Shown in pieces: positions 21,733-30,048 of a stretch of DNA of 41,419 nucleotides. The notes below the pieces were generated by a model. The model worked only from the letters and a program-made list of their open reading frames with translations. It did no database searches and was not told the DNA's origin. The position numbers and the translations under genes are program-made. The stretch spans positions 1 to 41,419 of the forward strand of contig JAUYIQ010000056.1 in the NCBI GenBank assembly GCA_030688205.1, written 5' to 3'. The stretch comes from Candidatus Curtissbacteria bacterium (GTDB lineage Bacteria; Patescibacteriota; Microgenomatia; Curtissbacterales; GWA2-41-24). Each line of letters opens with the position of its first letter. The first letter of the stretch is position 1.

Positions 21733-22141
21733 TTGTTACCAGGTCATTTATAAATTTGATTCTTATGTCTGGTAACCCTCGCATATTTTCCTTTCTGTCG
21801 AACCTATAGAGATCCATAGTTTTGCCTTGAGCATAAGGGATATATTCGGGAATGAAAATGGAAAAAAGGGTCAATGCCATCTGATCTGGTGTGGGATTAT
21901 CTGACAGAATCGGTACAATTGGTTCATTGAGATAGGATGCTTTCTGTTCCTCTTGAAGTGTTTTAATTGTAACAAGTTTGGCAGGTAATGCTATTGCGAG
22001 CCATCGGCGTGGTTTCTTGCTAATATAAATCCGAAACCTTCCATCTTCTTCCTGACGAAAATATAGATTTAAACGCTGACGTCTTTCGACGTCTGCTTCT
22101 ATTTCTTCCTGAAACGCTACAAACGGGCCTAAATTTTCCAT
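21695..22141 (-). CDS. hypothetical protein, 148 aa
   Basis: A soluble, charged protein with a basic central segment (YISKKPRRWLAIALPAKL) and no recognised domain. A TAAAAT box ends 6 nt before the ATG, consistent with a leaderless transcript of its own. The C-terminal coding region overlaps the M3 peptidase 3' end by 38 nt in convergent orientation. It lies 39 nt after pyrH on the same strand. Function unknown. Confidence 0.6.
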   Translation of the reverse strand: MENLGPFVAFQEEIEADVERRQRLNLYFRQEEDGRFRIYISKKPRRWLAIALPAKLVTIKTLQEEQKASYLNEPIVPILSDNPTPDQMALTLFSIFIPEYIPYAQGKTMDLYRFDRKENMRGLPDIRIKFINDLVTITHPYQERLDSR

Positions 22142-22180
22142 GGCTGAATTTTATCACAAATTGGCTATAATTACTATGGG

Positions 22181-22891
22181 TTAGGAAATGAGGGTGCCGA
22201 CTTGCTCGCCTGACGAAGCTTTTGCGATGTTGCCTTCTTTGGCAAGATCAAAAACCATTATTGGTATTTTGTGGTCCATGCAAAGTGAAAGTGCGCTGTT
22301 GTCCATAATCCCGATGTCGCGACTTGCAATTGCTTCGTTATACGATAGATGGTCGAATTTTTTAGCATCCTTGTTTTTTGTTGGGTCGCGGTCATATACC
22401 CCATCGACTTTAGTTGCTTTTAGGATTATTTCGCATTCGGTTTCTAAGGCTCGTAGTGAGGCTGCTGTGTCTGTTGTGAAATAAGGATTCCCTGTTCCTC
22501 CTGCAAATATGACCACTCTCCCCTTTTCCAGGTGCCTTATTGCCCTTCTTCTTATATAAGGTTCGCAGACATCTTTGATTTCTATTGAAGAAAGCACTCT
22601 TGCCGGTTGTTTTTCCTTTTCTAATGCTGCTTGGAGAGCAAGCGAGTTCATGATTGTTGCAAGCATACCTATGTAGTCCCCGACTGTGCGTTCGAGGCCG
22701 TGCTCTTCTGCTGATGTTCCACGAAAGATGTTTCCGCCTCCAACCACGATTGCAATTTGCGTTCCGTCTTTTTGCGCTTTAATGATTTCTCTTGCAAGCC
22801 ACTCTGTGAATTTGGGGTCAATGCCGTATTCTCTTTCGCCAAGAAAAGCTTCGCCGGAGAGTTTTAGAAGTATTCTTTTGTATTTGGTCAT
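22181..22891 (-). CDS. pyrH: UMP kinase
   Basis: A 236-aa bacterial UMP kinase of the amino-acid kinase superfamily, making UDP from UMP and ATP. Typical blocks are RILLKLSGEAFLG at the N-terminus, VVGGGNIFRG near residue 50, TVGDYIGMLATIMNSLAL, FAGGTGNPYFTTDTAA for the nucleotide and UMP site, and KVDGVYDRDP. Full length. With carAB, it points to at least partial pyrimidine synthesis or salvage. It has its own strong near-leaderless promoter. The frr gene, a common neighbour of pyrH, is not adjacent. Confidence 0.97.
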   Translation of the reverse strand: MTKYKRILLKLSGEAFLGEREYGIDPKFTEWLAREIIKAQKDGTQIAIVVGGGNIFRGTSAEEHGLERTVGDYIGMLATIMNSLALQAALEKEKQPARVLSSIEIKDVCEPYIRRRAIRHLEKGRVVIFAGGTGNPYFTTDTAASLRALETECEIILKATKVDGVYDRDPTKNKDAKKFDHLSYNEAIASRDIGIMDNSALSLCMDHKIPIMVFDLAKEGNIAKASSGEQVGTLIS

Positions 22892-22898
22892 TTAAAAT

Positions 22899-22927
22899 AT
22901 TGTAACAGCCGGTTTTTTAGTTGTCGA
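22899..22927 (-). promoter_or_regulatory. promoter for pyrH, leaderless
   Basis: On the minus strand TCGACA (22927-22922), a 17-nt spacer and TACAAT (22904-22899) end 7 nt before the ATG at 22891. This is one of the clearest leaderless promoters in the window. Confidence 0.75.
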
Positions 22928-22940
22928 TAATTAAACTTTT

Positions 22941-23528
22941 TCAAACAGTAATGGCTGTTCGGATTTCAACAAATCGCGGTGTAGGTTTGATGGAATTAAA
23001 ATGATAAAGGATAACTATTCCATTGATAACCGTAGGGAAAATTAGTTCTCTGCCTCTGTTGACTCTAATTTTGGCCAGTCCGTCTATAGATAAGTCAAGA
23101 GCTTGTTTGATAATTGGTCTAGGGTTTCCGGTAAGATTCAGATTCATTCCTGGAGTGAGGGCTTTTAGAAGTGCATCGGCAGCCGCAAGCGTTTGGGTAT
23201 TGTGGTTGCGAGTTCCTGATTCGTCCAAAGTTTTATAATCTACACTATGTTTTTGATCGATTGCTGCCAGATCAACAGCCATTGGTTGATCATTAGACTG
23301 TTTTTTGTGAATTGTGCCGGCTTTAAGTTTGCAGATTGCTTCAAGCATTTTTAGCCTGTCGATTAAAAATCCTTGTCCTTCCGGGGATAACCTTTGTGCT
23401 TTATCAGCGATGGATCTGGCAATTGATTGAAATTGAAGAGTTCTTCTCCTATATTTTTCATCCCACTCTGCAAGACTTATAGTAAGAGGTTCCCTATCCT
23501 TTTCGACTTGTTGCTTTTCAGGCGTCAT
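22941..23528 (-). CDS. hypothetical protein, 195 aa
   Basis: A soluble protein whose N-terminal half is helical and charged (about residues 1-75, with SLAEWDEKYRRRTLQFQSIA) and whose C-terminal half has alternating strands (VNRGRELIFPTVINGIVILY). No catalytic motif or family is recognised. It has its own promoter with a perfect TTGACA. It lies upstream of pyrH on the same strand but is separated from it by the pyrH promoter. Confidence 0.65.
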   Translation of the reverse strand: MTPEKQQVEKDREPLTISLAEWDEKYRRRTLQFQSIARSIADKAQRLSPEGQGFLIDRLKMLEAICKLKAGTIHKKQSNDQPMAVDLAAIDQKHSVDYKTLDESGTRNHNTQTLAAADALLKALTPGMNLNLTGNPRPIIKQALDLSIDGLAKIRVNRGRELIFPTVINGIVILYHFNSIKPTPRFVEIRTAITV

Positions 23529-23541
23529 TTATACCCTATAG

Positions 23542-23570
23542 AGTTTAATGCAAATTGAGCACTTTGTCAA
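23542..23570 (-). promoter_or_regulatory. promoter for the 195-aa protein gene
   Basis: TTGACA (23570-23565), a 17-nt spacer and TAAACT (23547-23542) on the minus strand, with 13 nt to the ATG at 23528. The leader would be about 6 nt. Confidence 0.55.
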
Positions 23571-23629
23571 TTAATTGTTAATATTTAAAGAAGTATGTCG
23601 CACAATTTTGGGGTTTGCTTCCCTGTTGT

Positions 23630-23659
23630 TTGATTTTGAAGTTGGGAGCGTCGTAGAAT
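23630..23659 (+). promoter_or_regulatory. possible promoter for the Xer gene
   Basis: TTGATT (23630-23635), an 18-nt spacer and TAGAAT (23654-23659). The leader of about 45 nt would consist almost entirely of the heptamer array at 23667-23701. Confidence 0.45.
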
Positions 23660-23666
23660 AGAATTA

Positions 23667-23701
23667 GTGATTAGTGCCTGGTGGTTAGTGATTAGTCACT
23701 A
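23667..23701. repeat. heptamer array, unit GTGATTA, before the Xer start
   Basis: Five units: GTGATTA, GTGCCTG, GTGGTTA, GTGATTA, GTCACTA, ending 8 nt before the ATG at 23710. The unit type matches 19351-19380. Confidence 0.8.
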
Positions 23702-23709
23702 CATAAATT

Positions 23710-24645
23710 ATGATTTTTAGTCTGTCCGATTTGATTGAAGAATTTCTGGAATATTTGGAAGTTGAGCGCAACCTTTCTCCTCTAACCATCCGCGATTACA
23801 AACATTACCTGAATTTTTTTAATGATTGGTCTCGTGCAAACGCGCCGGTTTCTAAACCATCGGATATTACTCTTGAACTGGTCCGCAAGTATAGAGTCTA
23901 TTTAGCCCATTTTAACAGTCCAAACGGTAATTTACCGCTCAAAAAAGTGACACAGAATTATTATGTGATTGCTCTGCGCTCTTTTCTCAAATACCTAATA
24001 AGGAAAGATATTGCCGTTGTTTCTCCGGACAAGATTGAATTACCAAAGACCGAATCGAGATCGCTTAAGTTTTTGGATCGTGAACAATTGGAGAGACTTT
24101 TAGCACAACCCGATATGTCCCGCGACCGCGGCGTAAGAGACAAAGCGATTATGGAGATGCTTTTTTCGACGGGTCTTCGTGTTTCTGAACTTTGCAAACT
24201 GGATCGGGATCAGGTAAATATCGACCGGAAGGAATTCGGAGTGATTGGCAAAGGCGGACGTGCAAGAGTTGTCTTTTTATCGGATCGAGCTGCCATTTGG
24301 CTGGAAAAATACGTAGCGAGACGTGCGGATAGTTTTAAGCCACTTTTTATTCGCTATTCAGGGAATCAAGAACCGACTGTAAATGGTGAGCAGATGAGGC
24401 TGACTTCCCGTTCGGTGCAGCGATTAGTTGATAAATACTGCCGTCGTGCACGCTTGCCTGTGAAGATAAGCCCCCATGGTATCCGCCATTCGTTTGCAAC
24501 GGATTTATTGTTAAACGGTGCAGATTTGAGGAGCGTTCAGGAGATGCTTGGTCATAAAAATGTTTCCACGACGCAAATATACACTCACGTTACCAATGCA
24601 CAACTTCGGGACGTGCATAGGGCATTTCATGGTGGAAACAAATAA
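23710..24645 (+). CDS. Xer-type tyrosine recombinase
   Basis: A 311-aa site-specific recombinase. An N-terminal SAM-like core-binding domain (LEYLEVERNLSPLTIRDY) covers about residues 1-95. The catalytic domain has R157 (STGLRVSEL), K181 (GKGGRAR), H256/R259 (PHGIRHSF), H282 (GHKNVST) and nucleophile Y291 (TTQIYTHV). Length and motifs fit XerC/XerD, so chromosome dimer resolution is likely; only one xer gene is in this window, as in single-recombinase Xer systems. No dif site was recognised. A phage or element integrase is less likely, given housekeeping neighbours. Confidence 0.9.
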   Translation: MIFSLSDLIEEFLEYLEVERNLSPLTIRDYKHYLNFFNDWSRANAPVSKPSDITLELVRKYRVYLAHFNSPNGNLPLKKVTQNYYVIALRSFLKYLIRKDIAVVSPDKIELPKTESRSLKFLDREQLERLLAQPDMSRDRGVRDKAIMEMLFSTGLRVSELCKLDRDQVNIDRKEFGVIGKGGRARVVFLSDRAAIWLEKYVARRADSFKPLFIRYSGNQEPTVNGEQMRLTSRSVQRLVDKYCRRARLPVKISPHGIRHSFATDLLLNGADLRSVQEMLGHKNVSTTQIYTHVTNAQLRDVHRAFHGGNK

Positions 24646-24663
24646 TTTCTAAATCTTTGCTTT

Positions 24664-25491
24664 TTAGATTCCGTATGCTGAAAGCTGGGAGTTACCGACG
24701 CGGGTTCGGTTAAGAGACATAATGAAAGAATCGCACTGCGTTTGGCCCTGAATTGTGGAAAGAGCTGCAATATAGTCGTTTTCCTGTAAGAACTTTGTTG
24801 CAGTGACTGCTCCATATGGATATCCAAAAATAGTAGTGTTTTGGCCAATATCCGCAAGTTGTTTTTTGGCTGTGAGAACCTCAAAGGAAATTTTTTCTTG
24901 ATTAACCGCGCCCAGATTTGTATGTGAATATGTGTGGTTTATTGTCGATATTAGTCCAGTCGATAATGCTGCTTTGAGCTGGTCGCCTGACATGTAATCG
25001 GGATTATTTAAGAGTCCGGTTGGTATTAAAAAATCTGCGTGCATTTGATATTTTTGCAGGATTGGCAGAGCGTAAGTATATGCGTCCTGGTATCCGTCGT
25101 CTAAGGTGATTACGATACTTTTTGCGGGGGGTGAACTGTGGTTGATTAGAGATTGTGCAAGTTGACTGGTACTGATGGTTGTGTAGCCTTTTGATTTTAA
25201 GTAGGCCAAATGGGCATCGAATGTGTCGCTGTCAACGGTGAAAGCTGTTTGCCACTTAGCTTTCGCTTGCGACCACGGTTGAATGTGATGATACATGAGG
25301 ATGGGTACTTGTAGACAGAAGCCCGTGAATTCAGGTTCCGGTGAAGGGCTGGGAGCAGTTGAGGGCTCCACGACAGGTTCTTTTTGGGCTAAAACTTCCG
25401 AAGGGTGCGGGTTTGCGGAAGCGTTTAATAAGCTGACGAGAGACAATATTGATAAGAAGACGGGCAGGAAGTAAATTAACTTCCTGTTCAT
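24664..25491 (-). CDS. polysaccharide deacetylase family protein, exported
   Basis: A 275-aa protein with a signal peptide or N-terminal anchor (MNRKLIYFLPVFLSILSLVS, about residues 1-27), a Pro/Ser-rich spacer (about 40-55), and a NodB-homology domain. Motif 1 is ITLDDGY (D131/D132); motif 2 is NHTYSHTNL (H186 and H190 as metal ligands). MYHHIQP near residue 66 is typical of the PgdA/IcaB-like branch. It probably de-N-acetylates a cell-surface glycan or peptidoglycan. The start is set by a clear promoter with a -10 box 8 nt upstream. It follows carB with 37 nt between, and that promoter lies in the gap. Confidence 0.88.
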   Translation of the reverse strand: MNRKLIYFLPVFLSILSLVSLLNASANPHPSEVLAQKEPVVEPSTAPSPSPEPEFTGFCLQVPILMYHHIQPWSQAKAKWQTAFTVDSDTFDAHLAYLKSKGYTTISTSQLAQSLINHSSPPAKSIVITLDDGYQDAYTYALPILQKYQMHADFLIPTGLLNNPDYMSGDQLKAALSTGLISTINHTYSHTNLGAVNQEKISFEVLTAKKQLADIGQNTTIFGYPYGAVTATKFLQENDYIAALSTIQGQTQCDSFIMSLNRTRVGNSQLSAYGI

Positions 25492-25499
25492 GATGCTGG

Positions 25500-25528
25500 A
25501 TTATGCCTGAACGGACTACAATTTGCAA
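25500..25528 (-). promoter_or_regulatory. promoter for the deacetylase gene, leaderless
   Basis: TTGCAA (25528-25523), an exact 17-nt spacer and CATAAT (25505-25500) on the minus strand end 8 nt before the ATG at 25491. The whole promoter fits between carB and the deacetylase gene. Confidence 0.7.
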
Positions 25529-28500
25529 CTAGTTTCTATGGGTGACGTATGAGCTCCATGGTAGGGCTTTTAGGTCCTCGAGTTTTTTCTCGGAGATGCT
25601 TCTTGCGAAAAGTTCTGCGGTTTGCATGTTTGTCAGAAGCGGAATGCCAAAATCCACTGTTGTACGTCTTATTACATAGTCGTCGTCAAATTCAGTTTTA
25701 AAGTACGGGTCGACGACGTTTATGACAAGGTCGATTTTCTTTTGAAGAAGATAGTCCAGAACATTTGGTTTTTTCTTTTCGTGGATTTTATGAAGTTTTT
25801 CAGACATAATTTTATGTGAATTTAGAAAAGCTGATGTGCCTTCTGTTGCATATATTTTTAGACCCATTTGATCAAGAATCTTGGCACTTGTGAGGAACTT
25901 CAATTTATTCTCTTCGCCGGCAAGGGAAATAAAAACTGATTTTTTGGGCATTTTTACCCCGGTTGCAATTATGGATTTAAGAAATGCTTCAGAAATATCA
26001 TTTCCAAAACATGCGACTTCACCGGTTGATGACATCTCGACTCTCAGAATCGGGTCTGCGCCTTTCACCCTTGAAAAAGAGAACTGCGGAGCTTTGACAC
26101 CAACGTAAGAAATTCCATTAGTAGCATTGGCAACGTCGCTCGGGGTCCTGTCATCAGTTTCCATCCCGCCAGTGCTCGTCGACTTAACGCTTGATGTGTT
26201 AGGTTGATTCCATTTGGTTGACTGCGCGCTGTCGGGAGCCCTCCCACTGATGCCACCCCTCGCGAGAATTGCTTCAGTTGCGATTTTTACGAAGTTTACT
26301 CCGGTTACTTTTGAAACAAATGGCAGGCTTCTTGATGCACGAAGATTGCACTCAATTACCATTACCTTGTTGTCTTTTGCAAGGAATTGAATGTTGAAAG
26401 GGCCCGTTATTTTAAGAGAGCTTGTAATTTTTTCGGTGATTGCCAGTATTTGCTTTTCTGTTTCGAGATAAATCTTCTGTGCCGGTAGAACCATTGTTGC
26501 GTCCCCTGAATGAACCCCGGCATTTTCTACGTGTTCTGAGATTGCATAGGTTAGCACACTTCCTCTGTTTGCGATGGCGTCTATTTCGATTTCTTTAGTA
26601 TTTTCAAAATACTTTGAGATAACAACCGGATATTTTTCTGAAATGTTCGATGCAAGTTTGAGATAGTTTTTGAGGTCTTCCTCGTTAAAGGCGACATTCA
26701 TTGCTGCTCCTGAAAGAACATATGACGGTCTAACCAGAACGGGAAAACTAACTTTTTGGGCAAAGCTTATTGCTTCTTTTATGTTTTTAAGCATGGCCCA
26801 CGGAGGTTGATCTATTTCCAAAGTATCGCAAAGTTTAGAAAACTTATTGCGGTCTTCTGCCTGGTCGATAGAGCCTGGGCTTGTCCCTAAAATTCTGGCA
26901 CCGGCAGCTGCAAGATCCATCACCAAATTGTTAGGAGTTTGGCCTCCCATTGAAACTATAATGCCTTGCGGGTTTTCCTTTTTGTATATTTCCATAACCG
27001 CTTCTTTAGAAAGTTCTTCGAAGTAAAGTTTTTTAGCCATGTCAAAATCTGTTGAAACAGTTTCCGGATTGCAATTGATGATAATTGGAGAAAACCCAAG
27101 ACTTTGTGCCGTTTGGGCGCAGGTTACGCTACACCAATCAAATTCTACGGAGGAGCCAATTCGGTAAGGTCCGGAGCCAAGAACAATAATAGATTTTGGA
27201 TTTTGGATTTTGGATTTTGGATCTATGTCGTCACAGTCCCCGTTATATGTGAGGTATAGATAATTGGTTTCTGCAGGATATTCTGCAGCAAGGGTGTCGA
27301 TTTGTTTTGCCGCGGGGTGAATGTTAAATTTATGTCTTTGTTCTCTTATGTTTCCTTCAGTGGTGTTTTTTAACTGTGCAAGTCGCATATCGGCGAAGCC
27401 GTATTGTTTTGCTTTTTGCAAAAGTTCTCTGTCCAGTTTGGATTTTTGGATTTCTTTTTCTAAATTAGCGATGTTTTTAATTTTTTCCAGAAAGAAAGGA
27501 TCTATGCCGGTTTTTTTGTATATATCTGGAATTTGTATGCCCGTCTTAATGGCTCTTGCTACGGCGAACAGTCTTGTTGGTGTAGGAGTTTCCCAGTCAT
27601 CTTCCTGATTCTTTTCGTCTAAGAGTCCCGTAAGACCAAGATCGAGCATGCGTACTGCTTTTTGAAGCGCTTCTTCAAACTTTCTTCCAATTGCCATAAC
27701 CTCACCTACTGATTGCATATAGGAGCCTATTCGATAATCGCTTTTTTGGAATTTGCCAAGATCCCATCTGGGGAATTTAACGACTATGTAATCGAGGGCC
27801 GGTTCGAAAGCGGCTGTAGTCTTTTTGGTGACTGAGTTTTTAAGTTCGGTTAAGCCATATCCGAGCCCGAGTTTTGCTGCAATGTATGCTAGTGGATATC
27901 CGGTGGCTTTTGATGCCAAAGCTGAGCTTCTGGATAAGCGGGCGTTGACTTCAATGATACGGTAATCAGGAGAATAGTTGCCAGTATCCAGGGACCAGTC
28001 ATGACTTTTTTTCTTTCCGGTCTCTGGTCTCTGGTCTCTATTTACTGGCTGTGGATTCAAAGCGAATTGGATATTGCACTCGCCTACTATTCCCAAATGC
28101 CTTATTACTTTTATGGCAATTTCCCGAAGCGTGTGATATTCGTTGTTGTTTAGTGTTTGTGAGGGGGCAACTACGATAGATTCACCGGTGTGGATTCCCA
28201 TCGGATCGACGTTTTCCATGTTGCAGACCGTTATGCAGTTATCGTATTTGTCCCGGACTACCTCGTACTCTATTTCTTTCCAGCCGGCTAGGTATTCTTC
28301 GATTAAAACCTGTGGAGATTTGGTAAGCGAACGGGTTATCGCTTCTTCCAAATCATTCATATTTGTAAAGACCCCTGAATCCTGTCCGCCGAGAGAGAAA
28401 GCGCTTCTTACAATAACCGGGAAGCCTATTTTTTTAATTGCTTCTTTGGCTTTTTGAATTGAATGTACGGCAGCGCTTTTTGGGATTGCCAGATCAATAC

Positions 28501-28891
28501 TTTGCAGCATTTTGGCAAAGAGCGCGCGGTCTTCTGTTATTTCGATTGCAGAGATCCCGGTTCCCAGAACTTTTACGTTATATTTTTTCAAAACTCCTGA
28601 TTTTGCAAGAGCAAGGCCGCAGTTAAGAGCTGTTTGACCGCCAAAAGAAAGCAGGATTCCATCTGGTTTTTCGCGCTTTATTACCTCTTCTACAAAGTGT
28701 GGTTCGACGGGAAGAAAGTAAACCTGGTCGGCAAAATCTTTTGAAGTTTGGATGGTTGCTATGTTTGGATTGATTAGAATTACTTCGGCCCCCTCTTCTT
28801 TCAAAGCTTTAATAGCTTGCGAGCCGGAATAATCGAATTCTCCGGCTTGGCCGATTTTCAAGGCACCTGATCCTAGTAATAAAACTTTCAT
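25529..28891 (-). CDS. carB: carbamoyl-phosphate synthase large subunit
   Basis: 1120 aa, the two-fold repeated ATP-grasp synthase that makes carbamoyl phosphate from bicarbonate, CarA-derived ammonia and two ATP. Order: first carboxyphosphate half (1 to about 555), second carbamate half (about 565-940), C-terminal allosteric MGS-like domain. The sequence resembles eukaryotic CAD more than E. coli CarB: INPNIATIQTS, GWKEIEYEVVRD, NMENVDPMGIHTGES, VKAPQFSFSRVKGADP. Three linkers depart from both: about residues 284-307 (an inverted heptamer palindrome), 558-567 (PKSKIQNPKS, four GATTTTG units) and 878-926 (a Ser/Thr/Asn-rich insert). All keep the reading frame and avoid the catalytic motifs. 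It overlaps carA by 4 nt. Confidence 0.96.
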   Translation of the reverse strand: MKVLLLGSGALKIGQAGEFDYSGSQAIKALKEEGAEVILINPNIATIQTSKDFADQVYFLPVEPHFVEEVIKREKPDGILLSFGGQTALNCGLALAKSGVLKKYNVKVLGTGISAIEITEDRALFAKMLQSIDLAIPKSAAVHSIQKAKEAIKKIGFPVIVRSAFSLGGQDSGVFTNMNDLEEAITRSLTKSPQVLIEEYLAGWKEIEYEVVRDKYDNCITVCNMENVDPMGIHTGESIVVAPSQTLNNNEYHTLREIAIKVIRHLGIVGECNIQFALNPQPVNRDQRPETGKKKSHDWSLDTGNYSPDYRIIEVNARLSRSSALASKATGYPLAYIAAKLGLGYGLTELKNSVTKKTTAAFEPALDYIVVKFPRWDLGKFQKSDYRIGSYMQSVGEVMAIGRKFEEALQKAVRMLDLGLTGLLDEKNQEDDWETPTPTRLFAVARAIKTGIQIPDIYKKTGIDPFFLEKIKNIANLEKEIQKSKLDRELLQKAKQYGFADMRLAQLKNTTEGNIREQRHKFNIHPAAKQIDTLAAEYPAETNYLYLTYNGDCDDIDPKSKIQNPKSIIVLGSGPYRIGSSVEFDWCSVTCAQTAQSLGFSPIIINCNPETVSTDFDMAKKLYFEELSKEAVMEIYKKENPQGIIVSMGGQTPNNLVMDLAAAGARILGTSPGSIDQAEDRNKFSKLCDTLEIDQPPWAMLKNIKEAISFAQKVSFPVLVRPSYVLSGAAMNVAFNEEDLKNYLKLASNISEKYPVVISKYFENTKEIEIDAIANRGSVLTYAISEHVENAGVHSGDATMVLPAQKIYLETEKQILAITEKITSSLKITGPFNIQFLAKDNKVMVIECNLRASRSLPFVSKVTGVNFVKIATEAILARGGISGRAPDSAQSTKWNQPNTSSVKSTSTGGMETDDRTPSDVANATNGISYVGVKAPQFSFSRVKGADPILRVEMSSTGEVACFGNDISEAFLKSIIATGVKMPKKSVFISLAGEENKLKFLTSAKILDQMGLKIYATEGTSAFLNSHKIMSEKLHKIHEKKKPNVLDYLLQKKIDLVINVVDPYFKTEFDDDYVIRRTTVDFGIPLLTNMQTAELFARSISEKKLEDLKALPWSSYVTHRN
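27193..27220. repeat. heptamer array inside carB, unit GATTTTG
   Basis: Four perfect tandem GATTTTG units on the plus strand. In the carB frame they encode most of the DPKSKIQNPKS linker between the two ATP-grasp halves. Confidence 0.9.
27973..28042. repeat. inverted heptamer palindrome inside carB
   Basis: The left arm (27973-27998) and right arm (28017-28042) are inverted copies that agree at 18 of 26 positions, with an 18-nt loop. The right arm has three perfect GGTCTCT units. Mismatches fall mostly in blocks of three between conserved CCAG blocks, so each 7-nt unit has four paired and three unpaired bases. The element is translated as a loop of about 24 extra residues. Confidence 0.8.
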
Positions 28892-29931
28892 TTGAATTGC
28901 TCCATAAAGCGGTCGAATAAAAATTCGGTGTCTTTTGGGCCAGGGTTGTTTTCTGGGTGAAACTGAACTGAAAAAAATGGCAGTTTTTTGTGGATGATGC
29001 CTTCGTTTGTGTTGTCATTTGCGTTATAAAACCAGCGTTTGAAATCTTTGGGAAGTTTTTTTTCGTCAACTGCAAAACCGTGATTCTGGGTTGTAATGTA
29101 GCAGCGTTTTGTCCCAACTTGGATTGTCGGTTGGTTTTGAGCACGGTGTCCAAATTTGAGTTTGTAAGTATCGCCTCCTGCAGCAAGGGCTAAAAGTTGG
29201 TTGCCAAGACAAATCCCGAATGTAGGTATTTTGCGAGAGAGCGATTTTTTGATGATTGCAATTGATTCATCTGCCTTTTTCGGATCTCCGGGTCCGTTTG
29301 AAATCATAAGACCATCAATTGGTAAATTGTTTTCGAAAGGGTCGTAGTTCCATGGAAGTTCGAAAACGGTAGCTTCTCGAGATAGCAAGCTGCGAAGAAT
29401 ATTTTTCTTGGCACCGCAGTTGAGAAGTCCTATTTTTACTCTTCCTCCTTTGTGGATTTTTAAACTTTTTGGTGAAACTTGACTGACTAGGTTTTGTTCG
29501 TTAGGATCTGTGAGTTTGACATCATGGTCTACTACAATTTTCCCGAGCATTACGCCCTTTTCTCGCAGCTTTTGCGTGAGAGCACGGGTATCTATGCCGA
29601 AAATACCTGGGACACCTTCATCTTTTAGCCACTTATCTAATGTTCTTTCCGATTGCCAGTGAGACGGATGGGTTGTAAGGTCGCTTATTACTAGTCCCGC
29701 GACATGGATTTTTTCAGATTCCCAGACTTCTTTTGGCGGAACTCCCCAGTTTCCGATCAGGGGATATGTAAACGTTAGGATCTGTCCCGCGTAAGAAGGG
29801 TCTGTAAGTGAGAGATCGTAGCCAACCATTCCTGTTGCGAAAACGACTTCCCCTGCTTGAGATTTTGGTGCACCGAAGGATTGGCCTTCGAATATTGTAC
29901 CGTCTTCCAGAATTAGTTTGGCTTTTTTCAT
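28888..29931 (-). CDS. carA: carbamoyl-phosphate synthase small subunit (glutaminase)
   Basis: A 347-aa class I glutamine amidotransferase that feeds ammonia to CarB. The N-terminal CPSase domain contains GEVVFATGMVGYDLSLTDPS. The glutaminase triad is C241 in FGICLGNQ with H325 and E327 in VQFHPENNPG. Like CarB, it is closer in wording to the CAD/eukaryotic type. It is translationally coupled to carB. A near-palindrome AATCTCG-TGA-CGGGATT (29954-29938 on the minus strand) ends 6 nt before the ATG and could be an operator or leader hairpin. Other de novo pyrimidine genes are not in the window except pyrH. Confidence 0.96.
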   Translation of the reverse strand: MKKAKLILEDGTIFEGQSFGAPKSQAGEVVFATGMVGYDLSLTDPSYAGQILTFTYPLIGNWGVPPKEVWESEKIHVAGLVISDLTTHPSHWQSERTLDKWLKDEGVPGIFGIDTRALTQKLREKGVMLGKIVVDHDVKLTDPNEQNLVSQVSPKSLKIHKGGRVKIGLLNCGAKKNILRSLLSREATVFELPWNYDPFENNLPIDGLMISNGPGDPKKADESIAIIKKSLSRKIPTFGICLGNQLLALAAGGDTYKLKFGHRAQNQPTIQVGTKRCYITTQNHGFAVDEKKLPKDFKRWFYNANDNTNEGIIHKKLPFFSVQFHPENNPGPKDTEFLFDRFMEQFK

Positions 29932-29937
29932 TGGTTT

Positions 29938-29954
29938 AATCCCGTCACGAGATT
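29938..29954 (-). promoter_or_regulatory. small inverted repeat before carA
   Basis: AATCTCG and CGGGATT pair (one G-T) around TGA, ending 6 nt from the carA ATG. It could be an operator or a translation-controlling hairpin; no partner is known. Confidence 0.35.
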
Positions 29955-29970
29955 TTTTGGTTGTGAGCTC

Positions 29971-29995
29971 AAAAAAAGAAGCCCCGAGAGGCTTC
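29971..29995 (-). terminator. Rho-independent terminator after gyrA
   Basis: On the minus strand the stem GAAGCC/GGCTTC (6 bp, 6-nt loop) is followed directly by seven T residues. It lies about 54 nt after the gyrA stop and separates the gyrase unit from carAB. It is the only textbook terminator seen in the window. Confidence 0.85.
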
Positions 29996-30048
29996 CTATC
30001 TTTATACCAACTTCCTTAATATCTATGCGCATTTATTAAACATAGATT

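Noticed and set aside
23597..23606. 10-mer GTCGCACAAT shared with 19834-19843 as a repeat family
   Set aside because: Ten matching bases in 41 kb with no longer flanking similarity is too weak to call.
23710..24645. Integrase of a mobile element
   Set aside because: Length and motif spacing fit Xer, neighbours are housekeeping genes, and no attachment-site repeats or tRNA target lie nearby.
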